In this document: positions 9,189 to 21,510 of the stretch, piece by piece
How positions within the stretch are numbered: the stretch's first letter is position 1
How the letters are laid out: each line of letters opens with the position of its first letter
Origin: Siphonodentalium dalli
Taxonomy: Eukaryota; Mollusca; Scaphopoda; Gadilida; Siphonodentaliidae
DNA length: 64,000 nt
Direction of reading: 5' to 3'
Assembly (NCBI GenBank): GCA_032622095.1
Contig: CP136063.1
Location: 146,745,379-146,809,378, forward strand
Translations under genes and position numbers: made by a program
The notes under the pieces: model-generated
Told to the model about the DNA's origin: nothing
Database searches by the model: none
What the model saw: only the letters and a program-made list of their open reading frames with translations

Positions 9189-9851
9189 CTATTTTTGTGA
9201 TGTTTCGGAATACCCGCATAAAATTCTGTTTATATTACGTCGAATAATATTTTTAATTTCTGCTGCATTTACGTTCCCATCGAGTATGATAACAGGAGCC
9301 GGTGCTAAAAACTTGGATTGTTTTATAAGCCATTCCTCGTGCAATTGGTGAAGCGATTGAATATATTCCAAGTTTATCATCTCTTCCTCCTTTCTGGCTC
9401 GTGTTTTAATCCTCTCAGCAACAACTTCCGGTTTTGTTCGTAGATATATAATAAGGTCAGCTTTTATATACGAGTTTTCCAGAAGGCACACGAACCATTC
9501 CGTCAAAATATTATATTCTATTTCGGTCAGGTTGCCGCTTCGAAACAGATTTTCTGTAAATATATAATGTCCGCTGTATAGTGACCTTTCCATAAGTTTT
9601 ATCGGCTTGGTAGTTTCTTGTTTGTGGCGTTTTGTAGAAGTCAATTGAACGTAGGACTGAAACGTCATTGCCCACCTTTTTGCGTTGGTATACATTAATT
9701 CCAAAGCGTTGACGCCTTCTATATTCCTCCATCGTTCAACTGGTTCTGCGTTTATACTCATTCGCGGATCCTCTTGAAAATAACTAAGGAAAGTCGTTTT
9801 TCCCGCGCCTATATTACCTTCTACGCACACTGTGTATTTGCTTCCTTCCAT
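9189..9851 (-). CDS. Deoxyribonucleoside kinase (dNK/TK2-like), intact
   Basis: An open frame extends back to a GTG at 9869, but the first ATG is at 9851 and starts M-E-G-S-K-Y-T-V just before the P-loop, so 9851 is chosen (220 residues). Visible motifs are P-loop GNIGAGKT (12 to 19), EPVERW (36 to 41) of the substrate pocket, the ERS motif (88 to 90), and an Arg-rich LID region (about 147 to 156). These define the dNK/TK2/dGK family, which phosphorylates deoxynucleosides to feed dNTP synthesis. The length is typical. The gene is uninterrupted while PolB, MCP and INT are broken. It is not part of the core Polinton set and probably came from a host or another large DNA virus (inference). The upstream gene stop (9868 to 9866) lies only 14 bases before this ATG. 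Confidence 0.93.
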   Translation of the reverse strand: MEGSKYTVCVEGNIGAGKTTFLSYFQEDPRMSINAEPVERWRNIEGVNALELMYTNAKRWAMTFQSYVQLTSTKRHKQETTKPIKLMERSLYSGHYIFTENLFRSGNLTEIEYNILTEWFVCLLENSYIKADLIIYLRTKPEVVAERIKTRARKEEEMINLEYIQSLHQLHEEWLIKQSKFLAPAPVIILDGNVNAAEIKNIIRRNINRILCGYSETSQK

Positions 9852-9865
9852 TTTTTTTCCTAGAA

Positions 9866-10271
9866 TCACATAAAAATTTCCGAAAAAGGTAACTTCGTAT
9901 CTATATCCGGTATAACGTCCCAGTATACATCTGGTTCGTCCTCCGGTGATCCTATAATATCCATTATAGGTTCTTTTTTCCGGATATGTGTATGTTCAGG
10001 GTTGAAGGATTTGTTTGCGCCTCCTTGATACTTTTGATAGTACGCTATATTGCTGGGTTGATACCGTGGTTTTTCTTTTTAGACGCAGAATAGCCGGTCG
10101 ATATAGAGTGTTTTCATCTACTTTCTTGGTATTATTCTTTATTCTTTGATCTATTCTATGTGCTCGTAATATAACCGCGTTATATATTCCTTTTATAGTC
10201 CCAATATATAGCAAAGGTATATTTTTATCAGCGATATCCGCTAATAATTTGGTTACTCGAACGGTTTTCAT
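9866..10271 (-). pseudogene. Unassigned Polinton protein, frameshifted C-terminus
   Basis: From ATG 10271 a 91-residue frame is rich in Lys/Arg and runs to 9996. An alternative phase continues from about 10030 to TGA 9868 to 9866 with an acidic, proline-containing tail (GSPEDEPDVYWDVIPDID), so a frameshift near 10030 is likely. The segment YNAVILRAHRIDQRI faintly resembles the conserved helix of RNA polymerase omega/RPB6, but this is weak. No confident function. It is the first gene of the leftward block and has a TATATAAA box about 88 bases upstream. Confidence 0.45.
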
Positions 10272-10358
10272 TTATCTTCTATATAATATTTTCCCCTTTG
10301 TGATAGTAGCCCCTATGATAATACGTTGTTATCTGTACTACTTTTGATCCTGGGGGGA

Positions 10359-10366
10359 TTTATATA
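10359..10366 (-). promoter_or_regulatory. TATATAAA box upstream of the first leftward gene
   Basis: This exact octamer on the minus strand is identical to those before the PC4-like and ATPase genes. It lies 88 to 95 bases before ATG 10271. Confidence 0.45.
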
Positions 10367-10446
10367 AGACGTGTTACTGTAGTGTGTGACCTTGTTGCTG
10401 CGTGCTTGTCTCGTTAACCGAATTGTTGTAACTGATCTGCTGTTTG

Positions 10447-10650
10447 CCAATCACGGGCTATTCTCGTGATAACCTTCGCCGATTTGTTGTGGAATTTTTT
10501 TATTTTTGTTTTGCCTCTAACGTAGACGTACACGCCCCGATCACGCGCTATTCTCGTGATAACCTTCGCCGACTTGTTGTGGAATATTTTGTTTGTCCTT
10601 GACCTAGACGTACCCGCCACGATAACGCGCTATATTGGTGATAACCTTCA
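10447..10650. repeat. Imperfect 80 to 92-bp tandem repeat at the Polinton right flank
   Basis: About 2.3 units start CGCGCTATTCTCGTGATAAC at about 10450, 10542 and 10623 (first and third diverged), followed by CTTCGCCGAYTTGTTGTGG. It may belong to the terminal inverted repeat of the Polinton. That cannot be tested because the other end is missing. Confidence 0.7.
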
Positions 10651-10768
10651 CCCATATACACCCACGCGTCGTAACCTCTAACCCCTGATAGCTCAGGAGC
10701 TGAGCAAATCAAAATCAAACCGTCTACCCAACAGGGTAGATAATACTGCTCTTAACCAAATTATTTGC

Positions 10769-11410
10769 GTAAAGGTTCAGACAGGCATACATCTTACTGT
10801 ATTTTGACCAACTATATATTTACGATTAAATGGCTGACGCATCAACCAAATAATCTCAGCTTAAGATGGCTTAACAAAATTATTTGCGTAAAGGTTCAGA
10901 CACTTTAAATACAGTAATCTCATATTAGGCAAATGGTTTACCTGTATTGAATGCTCATATGTAATCTCTTAGATAAAGCATTCACTCGTATACCGCACAT
11001 AATAGACACCCTCTCTCTCACATGGGTGCAGATGTTGACATTTTGTTTTTAGGTTCACGATGGTAGAATATGTTATGACAATATATTTTTTTTTGTACAG
11101 ATTCGGTGACGACAGAATTGTTGACGACAGATTCGTTGGCGGCAGATTAAATTTTTTTGGCCTAAGTATATTTTGATCGTCATAGTCATATAGTATATTT
11201 TAGTGTCTTTGTTAAAATTGGGCGTGCGTATATTTTGAGTGTCATTACAAGTTGATGTGAAGAATTGGTTGATAGACCAACCAAGAAACATAATGCAAAT
11301 GCTTTAATCGTAAAGGTTCAGTAGAACCAACCAAGAATTTAAATTTATTAATCGATGTGTATGAATAGCTTAAAGTGATATGAAACACTCCCGTAGGGTG
11401 ATCAAATATA
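10769..11410 (+). repeat. Dispersed repeat A, uninterrupted copy
   Basis: This is about 640 bp, starting GTAAAGGTTCAGACAGG and ending GGGTGATCAAATATA. An inverted copy lies at 43867 to 46088, there split by a piggyBac-like insertion. Internally, AATTATTTGCGTAAAGGTTC occurs twice (about 10760 and 10880) and a third related site is at 11302. The TTAA at 10861 to 10864 is the empty insertion site. It has no coding capacity. Confidence 0.88.
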
Positions 11411-12690
11411 AATTTGGGCCGAAAAAATATGGGTCGAAAAGTTCGAAATGCCTCGAAATTAGGCAAGTTTAAAAAATGAGGGGGAAATGTCCCCAATGGG
11501 TGCAAATTCTCAAGTGGCCAGCTGGGTGGAACATTTTGGGCCGAATTTTTTTTGGGTCGAGTTCGTAAAAGTGGTCCGAAAAAGTGTCCGACCTGTGCTC
11601 GGTCAGATTTTTTGGGGAAAATGTGGCAAATGACGCCAAATTCTCAAGTGGTCAGCTGGGGGGGAAATTTTGGGTCGAAAATGTTTTGGGTCGAGTTCGT
11701 AAAACTGGTCCGAAAAAGTGTCCGACCTGTGCTCGGTCCGATTTTTTGGGGAAAATGTGGCAAATGACCACGACAACGTACTTAGTGAAAAATAACAAAA
11801 ATTTGGGCCGAAACAATTTGGGTCGAAAAGTTCGAAATGAGGCAAAGTCTAAAAAATGAAGGGGAAATGTCCCCAATGGGTGCAAATTCTCAAGTGGCCA
11901 GCTGGGCGGAACATTTTGGGCCGAGTTCGTAAAAGTGGTCCGAAAAAGTGTCCGACCTGTGCTCGGTCCGATTTTTTGCGGAAAATGTGGCAAATGACGC
12001 CAAAAGTGGCCAGCTGGGTGGAAAATTTTGGGTCGAAAATGTTTTGGGTCGAGTTCGTAAAAGTGGTCCGAAAAAGTGTCCGACCTGTGCTCAGTCCGAT
12101 TTTTTGGGGAAAATGTCGCAAATGACCACGGCAACGTACTTAGTGAAAAAAAAAAAAAAATTGGGCCGAAATAATTTGGGTCGAAAAGTTCGAAATGCCT
12201 CGGAATTAGGCAAAGTCTATAAAATGAGGGGGAAATGTCCCCAATGGGTGCAAATTCTCAAGTGGCCAGCTGGGCGGAACATTTTGGGCCGAAAATTGTT
12301 TGGGTTGAGTTCGTAAAAGTGGTCCGAAAAAATGTCCGACCGACCTGTGCTCGGTCCGATTTTTTTTGGGAAAATGTGGCAAATGACGCCAAATTCTCAA
12401 GTGGCCAGCTGGGCGGAAAATTTTGGGTCGAAAATGTTTTGGGTCGAGTTGGTAAAACTGGTCCGAAAAGGTGTCGGACCTGTGCTCGGTCCGATTTTTT
12501 TTTGGAAAATGTGGCAAATGACCACGGCAACGTACTTAGTGAAAAATAACAAAAATTTGGGACGAAAACATTTGGGTCGAAAAGTTCGAAATGCCTCGAA
12601 ATTAGGCAAAGTCTAAAAAATGAAGGGGAAATGTCCCCAATGGGTGCAAATTCTTAAGTGGCCAGCTGGGCGGAACATTTTGGGCCGATT
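11411..12690 (+). repeat. Satellite B, higher-order tandem repeat
   Basis: The anchor GGGGAAATGTCCCCAATGGG recurs near 11491, 11871, 12239 and 12635, giving a 368 to 396-bp higher-order period. Each unit holds two subrepeats of about 150 bp with TTCTCAAGTGGCCAGCTGGG, GGTCGAGTTCGTAAAA and TGTCCGACCTGTGCTCGGTC. Long shadow frames with CPTCARSDF-like text arise from this periodicity and are not genes. Inverted units occur at 32760 to 33415. Confidence 0.92.
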
Positions 12691-13537
12691 TGCAAATCAA
12701 TGTAATTCCGCTCTATCGCGACGTATGGATGATTATAGCATTGGAATCCTCCCCAAAAAGTATCCGTTGATGATCACGCATGTGGGGCGAGATTTCTTGT
12801 TATATATAATTTGCTTTTAAGTGCATGATGTTACCACACCCTATAATGTGTTAATGTACAGCGGATAACCATAATCAAAAAAGGTCTTTGTAAATAAATA
12901 TTTATTTTCGAAATTAAATATTTTGTAATGTACCACGTATCTGAAAAAAAATCCATAAAAATGATATCCCCGGAATTCCCCTCTAAAATCTTAATTTACT
13001 ATTCGAGGGATTAGCATGCATTCCTGAATGACGAAATTCTTGTCCAAGCACACACGACGTCAAGAGTACGATAACATGATTGTCTCTGTTCGCGATTATT
13101 CCCCAGACCCCTTGACCGATTTGAACCAAACCCCGGCGGATGTTATAATGGCGTTACTTTTTCCCAATCTAAAAGAGGGTTTTTGTTTGTTTAAATCAAA
13201 AGGCCGCCGCTCCGCAAATATATGTGCATGGTGTCGTTGCGACTGTCGTTTGGGATCGAACATCTTATAATGTGGCAGGGCAACTGGCTAGAATGAAAAA
13301 CGGGCCCTTTTCTTTTCGAAGGTTATCTCGATGACTTCAAGTCAAGGGCATTTGTGATTCCAATTGAATAGTTATTGTTTTCTTATAACTGATTAATAGA
13401 AACTCGTCATATGAGGTGTGTTCACAGTTTGTACATCTGCAACTGGTTATCAGATTGCGTAATAAGGTGATTATGTGCAAAATGGGGTCTCAGTCCCTGT
13501 TCAATAAAACCATGTTTAAAGGATCCACGTCATGCAA
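12691..13537. other. Unique sequence without recognised feature
   Basis: AT-rich, with no repeat shared elsewhere in the window noted. An 80-residue frame at 13028 to 13270 has no recognised motif and is not annotated. Confidence 0.5.
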
Positions 13538-15081
13538 ATGATAAACTTTGTTAGTGAGCCTGCCAAATTACGAAAGTGAAACGTATATAACCTGGTTGCA
13601 ATAGCAACAAAGTAGAAAAGTGTATATTCACCAAATAATGCAACATTAGACATGTCTGATTATTGAACTCATCCAGCTTGACAAGTTAGAGCAGTGGGCG
13701 TCGTAAATATTCGAAATCGACCCAGTGGTGTGGACCAGCTGTCATTTTTCCTCTGGCTTCGGTAACAGTTCGCGCCAACAAACAGTTTATTTTCCAATAT
13801 ATTTATTGACACACTGTAGACATAACCTTCGCTCAGTATCGGAAATATTGCAGATGGGATGTTAAAGATGTGTTCACCGAATTAAGAAGGATTTTTATCG
13901 AAATTGTCCGGTAAATCCGACAGAGATCCTATGTGCTGCTTCACAGTTTCACTCATATTTACCATTTGTTTGTCTGATAATTGGCTGTGGGTGAGGTTAT
14001 CGTAAGGCGGTAAGCACACAGCAACGAAGATATCTATAGTCTATATCGGTCATAGACATTCCTCACCCGCGCGAACGATGCGGTCTATTTATATCTGGGT
14101 TTTTCCATTACACCTTTTGACATGACCTGATAGAGCTTATGTCGGCTTATAACTGCTGAGAGCGACGTTACGAATCCAAACCAACCGACTGATATGCCAT
14201 TAGATTAATGCAATTCCACAGTCCGGCAAGTATCGTCACATTGCTACGCAGAGCACGACCAACATACAGTGAAATGTGAGTTAACAAAGAAGAATGGGCA
14301 ACGTTAGCGAAGATATAGACTATACATTATTGGGAAATCCCAGCATCGCGTATATATATTTTTATCTGTGTTTTTCCAACGTTAATTTTAGAGACACGTC
14401 AGATTACATGAGTCGTGACTATTTGAATCTGGGATTTTCCAACGTTAAATTTAGAGACAAGCCAGACACCCATTATTATCTTATGAAATATGCACCCATG
14501 ACACCCGTAACCAATTGCGTTACGCCAATATAACGTCCTGTTTGTTCTTATTTCACTGGCAAAGCCACAACTGTACCACAATACAAATACAAAGGAGATA
14601 TTTCAATACAGATTTGCTCGATATTGTACTCAAGTCGACGCACCTACAGGGTTGAACCGCTCCTTTCTGTATTAATCACATTCAATTGAGATATATATAG
14701 ACTAAAACTACACAGAATATTCAGGTTCCAGATGACATCAGTTTTAATAAGGTTGCCACCCGATATCACATACAACTATTACATGAATAAATTTTTGTCA
14801 TCTGCTATAAGTGAGACCTGACACCATACGTCACTGTGATACAATAGATGATCACTGAACACAAGCACACACCGCGTCCCAATATACTATTACCACAGTA
14901 AGTGTTGCAGATCACAAGTACTCCATTCTCGCTTAAGATTGAATGAAGTAGTTTGAACTATGACCTATTGAGTAATCACATTAAAATGTCCCCTCTCTGC
15001 CATTGATGCCAAATATACACAGCAAACCATTGGAATGTCCTGAATGGGACTGAATTCTATGAGCCACATCAAATGGTTTTT
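13538..15081 (+). repeat. Long direct repeat ZX, copy 1
   Basis: A segment of about 1.54 kb (Z, about 1.13 kb, then X, about 0.41 kb) is repeated at 16106 to 17640 with only scattered differences. Z contains an internal short direct repeat around TTTTCCAACGTTAA (near 14375 and 14438). The copy ends at CACATCAAATGG, where the sequences diverge. Confidence 0.92.
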
Positions 15082-16105
15082 TTTTATCAGAAAATACTCT
15101 ATTGTGCGGATCACAGGAACTCAGTCATCGGGAAAATATTAAACTATTTGACGCGGTTCAATCATTATCTTGAAAACAAAACGATCTTCATAACGCTGTA
15201 TTTATGTAAACCATACTGAGCGCGAAATTCACACCCACCAGATCGTCTGACATCTCACGGCGACGGACGTATCAATGTCAATGTCGTAAAACATCATTAT
15301 ATGAATATCATTGTATACAATCAGCTCCAACTGGATTACATCATCAACATTTCCCACACATGTGTTCTCTCTATTTTTCCCAAATCGCCCTCTCTCTATC
15401 TCTTTCTCTCTCTCTCTCTCTCTTGATATTTCTCTCTCTTTCTCCTGCCTCTCGCGACATCATCATTACTATTATTATAATATTCCCATTCCTTCCCATC
15501 CGATCCTCTCTTCACTTAATGAAGAGTAGGTGCGAAACAAAATGGGAGCGAACTTAACAATAGCCCTTGCATGGGCATGTTGTTTAATCCCCTTTCCAAT
15601 CAATCCGTCTATACTGTTCTATTTATTACTGTCAAAACTTTTGTTAAATGTTCTTATATGTTATTAGGATTTGGAATAAAATGTTTGCATTAAATAATTC
15701 AATGATTAGTTTCATGCACGAATGACAGTTATTTTCTAGCCATTGATAGTCACAATTAATATTTGAGATATTTGCTCGCTCTTGTACCATGCACACTACG
15801 ATCCAGGCTTAAATGTCTTAGTTACATCGGGACCAGTATAAATAAAATTAGACCATGTTTCATTTCAATCAACTTACGATCTAAAGACTCTCATGGTTAA
15901 AATTATTTCATACGGGAGAAATCGAGCAAATACGCAGCGAACGATGTGTTGATTGACCAATGAATAACTTTCTACAAATTCTATTAATATTCACTTATTC
16001 GCCCCAACATAATTGATGAACCCCAGCCACCAACCGGAAACCGTATTTTATTGTGTCAATCACGCTGAAGGGGATGGAAATTAGAAAAAGTGACAAACTG
16101 CCTAA
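15082..16105. other. Spacer between ZX copies, with (CT)n microsatellite
   Basis: Non-repeated AT-rich DNA. A CT-rich tract at about 15390 to 15443 is the only noted feature. Serine/leucine-rich frames here are its translations. Confidence 0.6.
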
Positions 16106-17640
16106 TGATAAACTTTGTTAGTGAGCCTGCCAAATTACGAAAGTGAAACTTATATAACCTGGTTGCAATAGTAACAAAGTAGAAAAGTGTATGTTCACAA
16201 AATAATGCAACATTAGACATGTCTGATTATTGAACTCATCCAGCTTGACAAGTTAGAGCAGTGGGCGTCGTAAATATTCGAAATCGACCCAGTGGTGTGG
16301 ACCAGCTGTCATTTTTCCTCTGGCTTCGGTAACAGTTCGCGCCAACAAACAGTTTATTTTCCAATCTATTTATTGACACACTGTAGACATAACCTTCGCT
16401 CAGTATCGGAAATATTGCAGATGGGATTTTAAAGATGTATTCACCGAATTAAGAAGGATTTTTATCGAAATTGTCTGGTAAATCCGACAGAGATCCTATG
16501 TGCTGCTTCACAGTTTCACTCATATTTTCCATTTGTTTGTCTGATAATTGGCTGTGGGCGAGGTTATCGTAAGGCGGTAAGCACACAGTAACGAAGATAT
16601 TTATAGTCTATATCGGTCATAGACATTCCACACCCGCGCGAACGATGCGGTCTATTTATATCTGGGTTTTTCCATTACACCTTTTGACATGATCTGATAG
16701 AGCTTATGTCGGCTTATAACTGCTGAGAGCGACGTTACGAATCCAAACCAACCGACTGATATGCCATTAGATTAATGCAATTCCACAGTCCGGCAAGTAT
16801 CGTCACATTGCTACGCAGAGCAGGACCAACATACAGTGAAATGTGAGTTAACAAAGAAGAATGGGCAACGTTAGCGAAGATATAGACTATTGGGAAATCC
16901 CAGCGTCGCGTATATATATTTTTAACTGGGTTTTTCCAACGTTAATTTTAGAGACACGTCAGATTACATGAGTCGTGACTATTTGAATCTGGGATTTTCC
17001 AACGTTAAATTTAGAGACAAGCCAGACACCCATTATTATCTTATGAAATATGCACCCATGACATCCTTAACCAATTGCGTTTCGCCAATATAACGTCCTG
17101 TTTGTTCTTATTTCACTGGCAAAGCCACAACTGTACCACAATACAAATACAAAGGAGATATTTCAATACAGATTTGTTGGATATTGTACTCAAGTCGACG
17201 CACCTACAGGGTTGAACCGCTCCTTTCTGTATTAATCACATTCAATTGAGATATATATAGACTAAAACTACACAGAATATTCAGGTTCCAGATGACATCA
17301 GTTTTAATAAGGTTGCCACCCGATATCACATACAACTATTACATGAATAAATTTTTGTCATCTGCTATAAGTGAGACCTGACACCATACGTCACTGTGAT
17401 ACAATAGATGATCACTGAACACAAGCACACACCGCGTCCCAATATACTATTACCACAGTAAGTGTTGCAGATCACAAGTACTCCATTCTCGCTTAAGATT
17501 GAATGAAGTAGTTTGAACTATGACCTATTGAGTAATCACATTAAAATGTCCCCTCTCTGCCATTGATGCCAAATATAAACAGCAAACCATTGGAATGTCC
17601 TGAATGGGACTGAATTCTATGAGCCACATCAAATGTTTTT
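16106..17640 (+). repeat. Long direct repeat ZX, copy 2
   Basis: This second copy of the 13538 to 15081 segment is offset by about 2.57 kb. Its X part is the first X of the following tandem array, so the duplication and the array share a module. Confidence 0.92.
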
Positions 17641-20600
17641 TTTAGATCCGGATATGGTAAACATAAAGAGCGTTATTTGTTACTGTTTTCCTGATATGGA
17701 AATAATAAAGAGCGTTTATATCATTTGTGTGTGATTAACCAATATAATTGCGCTGTGTTATGTAAACAGAAGCAAAACTTCTGTAACACAAGTGTTGACG
17801 ACAATATACTATTTATGCGCTGATTATGTTGGGCATATGAACAAAACTAATTAAATTTTAATATTCCTTCTGTTGATGGCGATTTGAACAAATATGAATA
17901 TTTCTGCAACGAACACCACCCGTTCCTTTAAGACAACTGTTTGACAATTCAACGATATGTATTCATTTCTCAAATATATTCGTTGGGTTATAAATTTGAT
18001 TATGAATAGAACCTGGTTGAAATGCTACTGTGTGTCGAGTCACACTCGTCTTCGAGCTACTGATGCCATATATGTGTGGTGTTATTAACGATTTTTATTG
18101 TGCAGAGGTAAAATATGCCCGTAAACCTCCACTGTAGTTCATTCCACACCAGGGTCTATTCATAACAATTGTTTTTATTAAGATGTCATAGTGAAATGTG
18201 AATGACTCGATGTTGGTATATCCATAAAACACCAGCGCTGGCTTTTTCTGAAATCGCTACGGTTAACCAACTGCGAAAATGACAATGTATTAATCACATT
18301 CAATTGAGATATATATAGACTAAAACTACACAGAATATTCAGGTTCCAGATGACATCAGTTTTAATAAGGTTGCCACCCGATATCACATACAACTATTAC
18401 ATGAATAAATTTTTGTCATCTGCTATAAGTGAGACCTGACACCATACGTCACTGTGATACAATAGATGGTCACTGAACACAAGCACACACCGCGTCCCAA
18501 TATACTATTACCACAGTAAGTGTTGCAGATCACAAGTACTCCATTCTCGCTTAAGATTGAATGAAGTAGTTTGAACTATGACCTATTGAGTAATCACATT
18601 AAAATGTCCCCTCTCTGCCATTGATGCCAAATATAAACAGCAAACCATTGGAATGTCCTGAATGGGACTGAATTCTATGAGCCACATCAAATGTGTTTTT
18701 TTTAGATCCGGATATGGTAAACATAAAGAGCGTTATTTGTTACTGTTTTCCTGATATGGAAATAATAAAGAGCGTTTATATCATTTGTGTGTTATTAACA
18801 AATATAATTGCGTTGTGTTATGTAAACAGAAGCAAAACTTCTGTAACACAAGTGTTGACGACAATATACTATTTATGCGCTGATTATGTTGGGCATATGA
18901 ACAAAACTAATTAAATTTTAATATTCCTTCTGTTGATGGCGACTTGAACAAATATGAATATTTCTGCAACGAACACCACCCGTGCCTTTAAGACAACTGT
19001 TTGACAATTCAACGATATGTATTCATTTCTCAAATATATTCGTTGGGTTATAAATTTGATTATGAATAGAACCTGGTTGAAATGCTACTGTGTGTCGAGT
19101 CACACTCGTCTTCGAGCTACTGATGCCATATATGTGTGGTGTTATTAACGATTTTTATTGTGCAGAGGTAAAATATGCCCGTAAACCTCCACTGTAGTTC
19201 ATTCCACACCAGGGTCTATTCATAACAATTGTTTTTATTAAGATGTCATAGTGAAATGTGAATGACTCGATGTTGGTATATCCATAAAACACCAGCGCTG
19301 GCTTTTTCTGAAATCGCTACGGTTAACCAACTGCGAAAATGACAATGTATTAATCACATTCAATTGAGATATATATAGACTAAAACTACACAGAATATTC
19401 AGGTTCCAGATGACATCAGTTTTAATAAGGTTGCCACCCGATATCACATACAACTATTACATGAATAAATTTTTGTCATCTGCTATAAGTGAGACCTGAC
19501 ACCATACGTCACTGTGATACAATAGATGATCACTGAACACAAGCACACACCGCGTCCCAATATACTATTACCACAGTAAGTGTTGCAGATCACAAGTACT
19601 CCATTCTCGCTTAAGATTGAATGAAGTAGTTTGAACTATGACCTATTGAGTAATCACATTAAAATGTCCCCTCTCTGCCATTGATGCCAAATATAAACAG
19701 CAAACCATTGGAATGTCCTGAATGGGACTGAATTCTATGAGCCACATCAAATGTTTTTTTTAGATCCGGATATGGTAAACATAAAGAGCGTTATTTGTTA
19801 CTGTTTTCCTGATATGGAAATAATAAAGAGCGTTTATATCATTTGTGTGTGATTAACCAATATAATTGCGCTGTGTTATGTAAACAGAAGCAAAACTTCT
19901 GTAACACAAGTGTTGACGACAATATACTATTTATGCGCTAATTATGTTGGGCATATGAACAAAACTAATTAAATTTTAATATTCCTTCTGTTGATGGCGA
20001 TTTGAACAAATATGAATATTTCTGCAACGAACACCACCCGTTCCTTTAAGACAACTGTTTGACAATTCAACGATATGTATTCATTTCTCAAATATATTCG
20101 TTGGGTTATAAATTTGATTATGAATAGAACCTGGTTGAAATGCAACTGTGTGTCGAGTCACACTCGTCTTCGAGCTACTGATGCCATATATGTGTGGTGT
20201 TATTAACGATTTTTATTGTGCAGAGGTAAAATATGCCCGTAAACCTCCACTGTAGTTCATTCCTCACCAGGGTCTATTCATAACAATTGTTTTTATTAAG
20301 ATGTCATAGTGAAATGTGAATGACTCGATGTTGGTATATCCATAAAACACCAGCGCTGGCTTTTTCTGAAATCGCTACGGTTAACCAACTGCGAAAATGA
20401 CAATGTATTAATCACATTCAATTGAGATATATATAGACTAAAACTACACAGAATATTCAGGTTCCAGATGACATCAGTTTTAATAAGGTTGCCACCCGAT
20501 ATCACATACAACTATTACATGAATAAATTTTTGCCATCTGCTATAAGTGAGACCTGACACCATACGTCACTGTGATACAATAGATGATCACCAAGCACAC

Positions 20601-21455
20601 ACCGCGTCCCAATATACTATTACCACAGTAAGTGTTGCAGATCACAAGTACTCCATTCTCGCTTAAGATTGAATGAAGTAGTTTGAACTATGACCTATTG
20701 AGTAATCACATTAAAATGTCCCCTCTCTGCCATTGATGCCAAATATAAACAGCAAACCATTGGAATGTCCTGAATGGGACAGAATTCTATGAGCCACATC
20801 AAATGTGTTTTTTTTAGATCCGGATATGGTAAACATAAAGAGCGTTATTTGTTACTGTTTTCCTGATATGGAAATAATAAAGAGCGTTTATATCATTTGT
20901 GTGTGATTAACCAATATAATTGCGCTGTGTTATGTAAACAGAAGCAAAACTTCTGTAACACAAGTGTTGACGACAATATACTATTTATGCGCTGATTATG
21001 TTGGGCATATGAACAAAACTAATTAAATTTTAATATTCCTTCTGTTGATGGCGATTTGAACAAATATGAATATTTCTGCAACGAACACCACCCGTGCCTT
21101 TAAGACAACTGTTTGACAATTCAACGATATGTATTCATTTCTCAAATATATTCGTTGGGTTATAAATTTGATTATGAATAGAACCTGGTTGAAATGCTAC
21201 TGTGTGTCGAGTCACACTCGTCTTCGAGCTACTGATGCCATATATGTGTGGTGTTATTAACGATTTTTATTGTGCAGAGGTAAAATATGCCCGTAAACCT
21301 CCACTGTAGTTCATTCCACACCAGGGTCTATTCATAACAATTGTTTTTATTAAGATGTCATAGTGAAATGTGAATGAATCGATGTTGGTATATCCATAAA
21401 ACACCAGCGCTGGCTTTTTCTGAAATCGCTACGGTTAACCAACTACGAAAATGAC
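17231..21455 (+). repeat. 1.06-kb tandem array (XY units, four copies)
   Basis: Units begin ATTAATCACATTCAATTGAG at about 17231, 18290, 19350 and 20407 (period 1058 to 1060). X is about 410 bp and Y about 650 bp. Copies differ by few substitutions, implying recent amplification or homogenisation. Each Y starts with a pair of AAAGAGCGTT motifs and has a perfect hairpin ACAGAAG-CAAAA-CTTCTGT. The identical 71-residue frames that recur on the minus strand are a by-product of the array and are not considered genes. Confidence 0.95.
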
Positions 21456-21510
21456 AATTTTAGAAAAATATAACCGTATATTTGTAAAACGGCATCAGTT
21501 TGACCTGCCA

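Larger units (their letters stand above)
1..10640. mobile_element. Polinton/Maverick (adintovirus-like) element, decayed, left end outside window
   Basis: The combination of protein-primed PolB, adenain-like protease, double-jelly-roll capsid protein, penton, chromodomain integrase and packaging ATPase is diagnostic of Polintons/adintoviruses. PolB points right and all other recognised genes point left, converging near 2.7 to 3.0 kb. The left terminal repeat lies outside the window. The right boundary is uncertain: the last gene starts at 10271, a tandem repeat fills 10447 to 10650, and a dispersed repeat unrelated to the genes begins at 10769. No target-site duplication can be tested because one end is missing. 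Multiple frameshifts and stops show that the copy is not functional as a whole, yet several genes remain open, so the insertion may not be very old. Confidence 0.93.

Noticed and set aside
11552-12616. Series of overlapping frames on both strands with C-x2-C text (CPTCARSDF)
   Set aside because: They follow the 150-bp satellite period exactly, occur on both strands and recur in the inverted block at 32.8 to 33.4 kb. They are satellite translations, not zinc-finger genes.
18178-20511. Identical 71-residue minus-strand frames repeated three times
   Set aside because: Recurrence equals the 1.06-kb array period; there are no domain, codon or promoter features.
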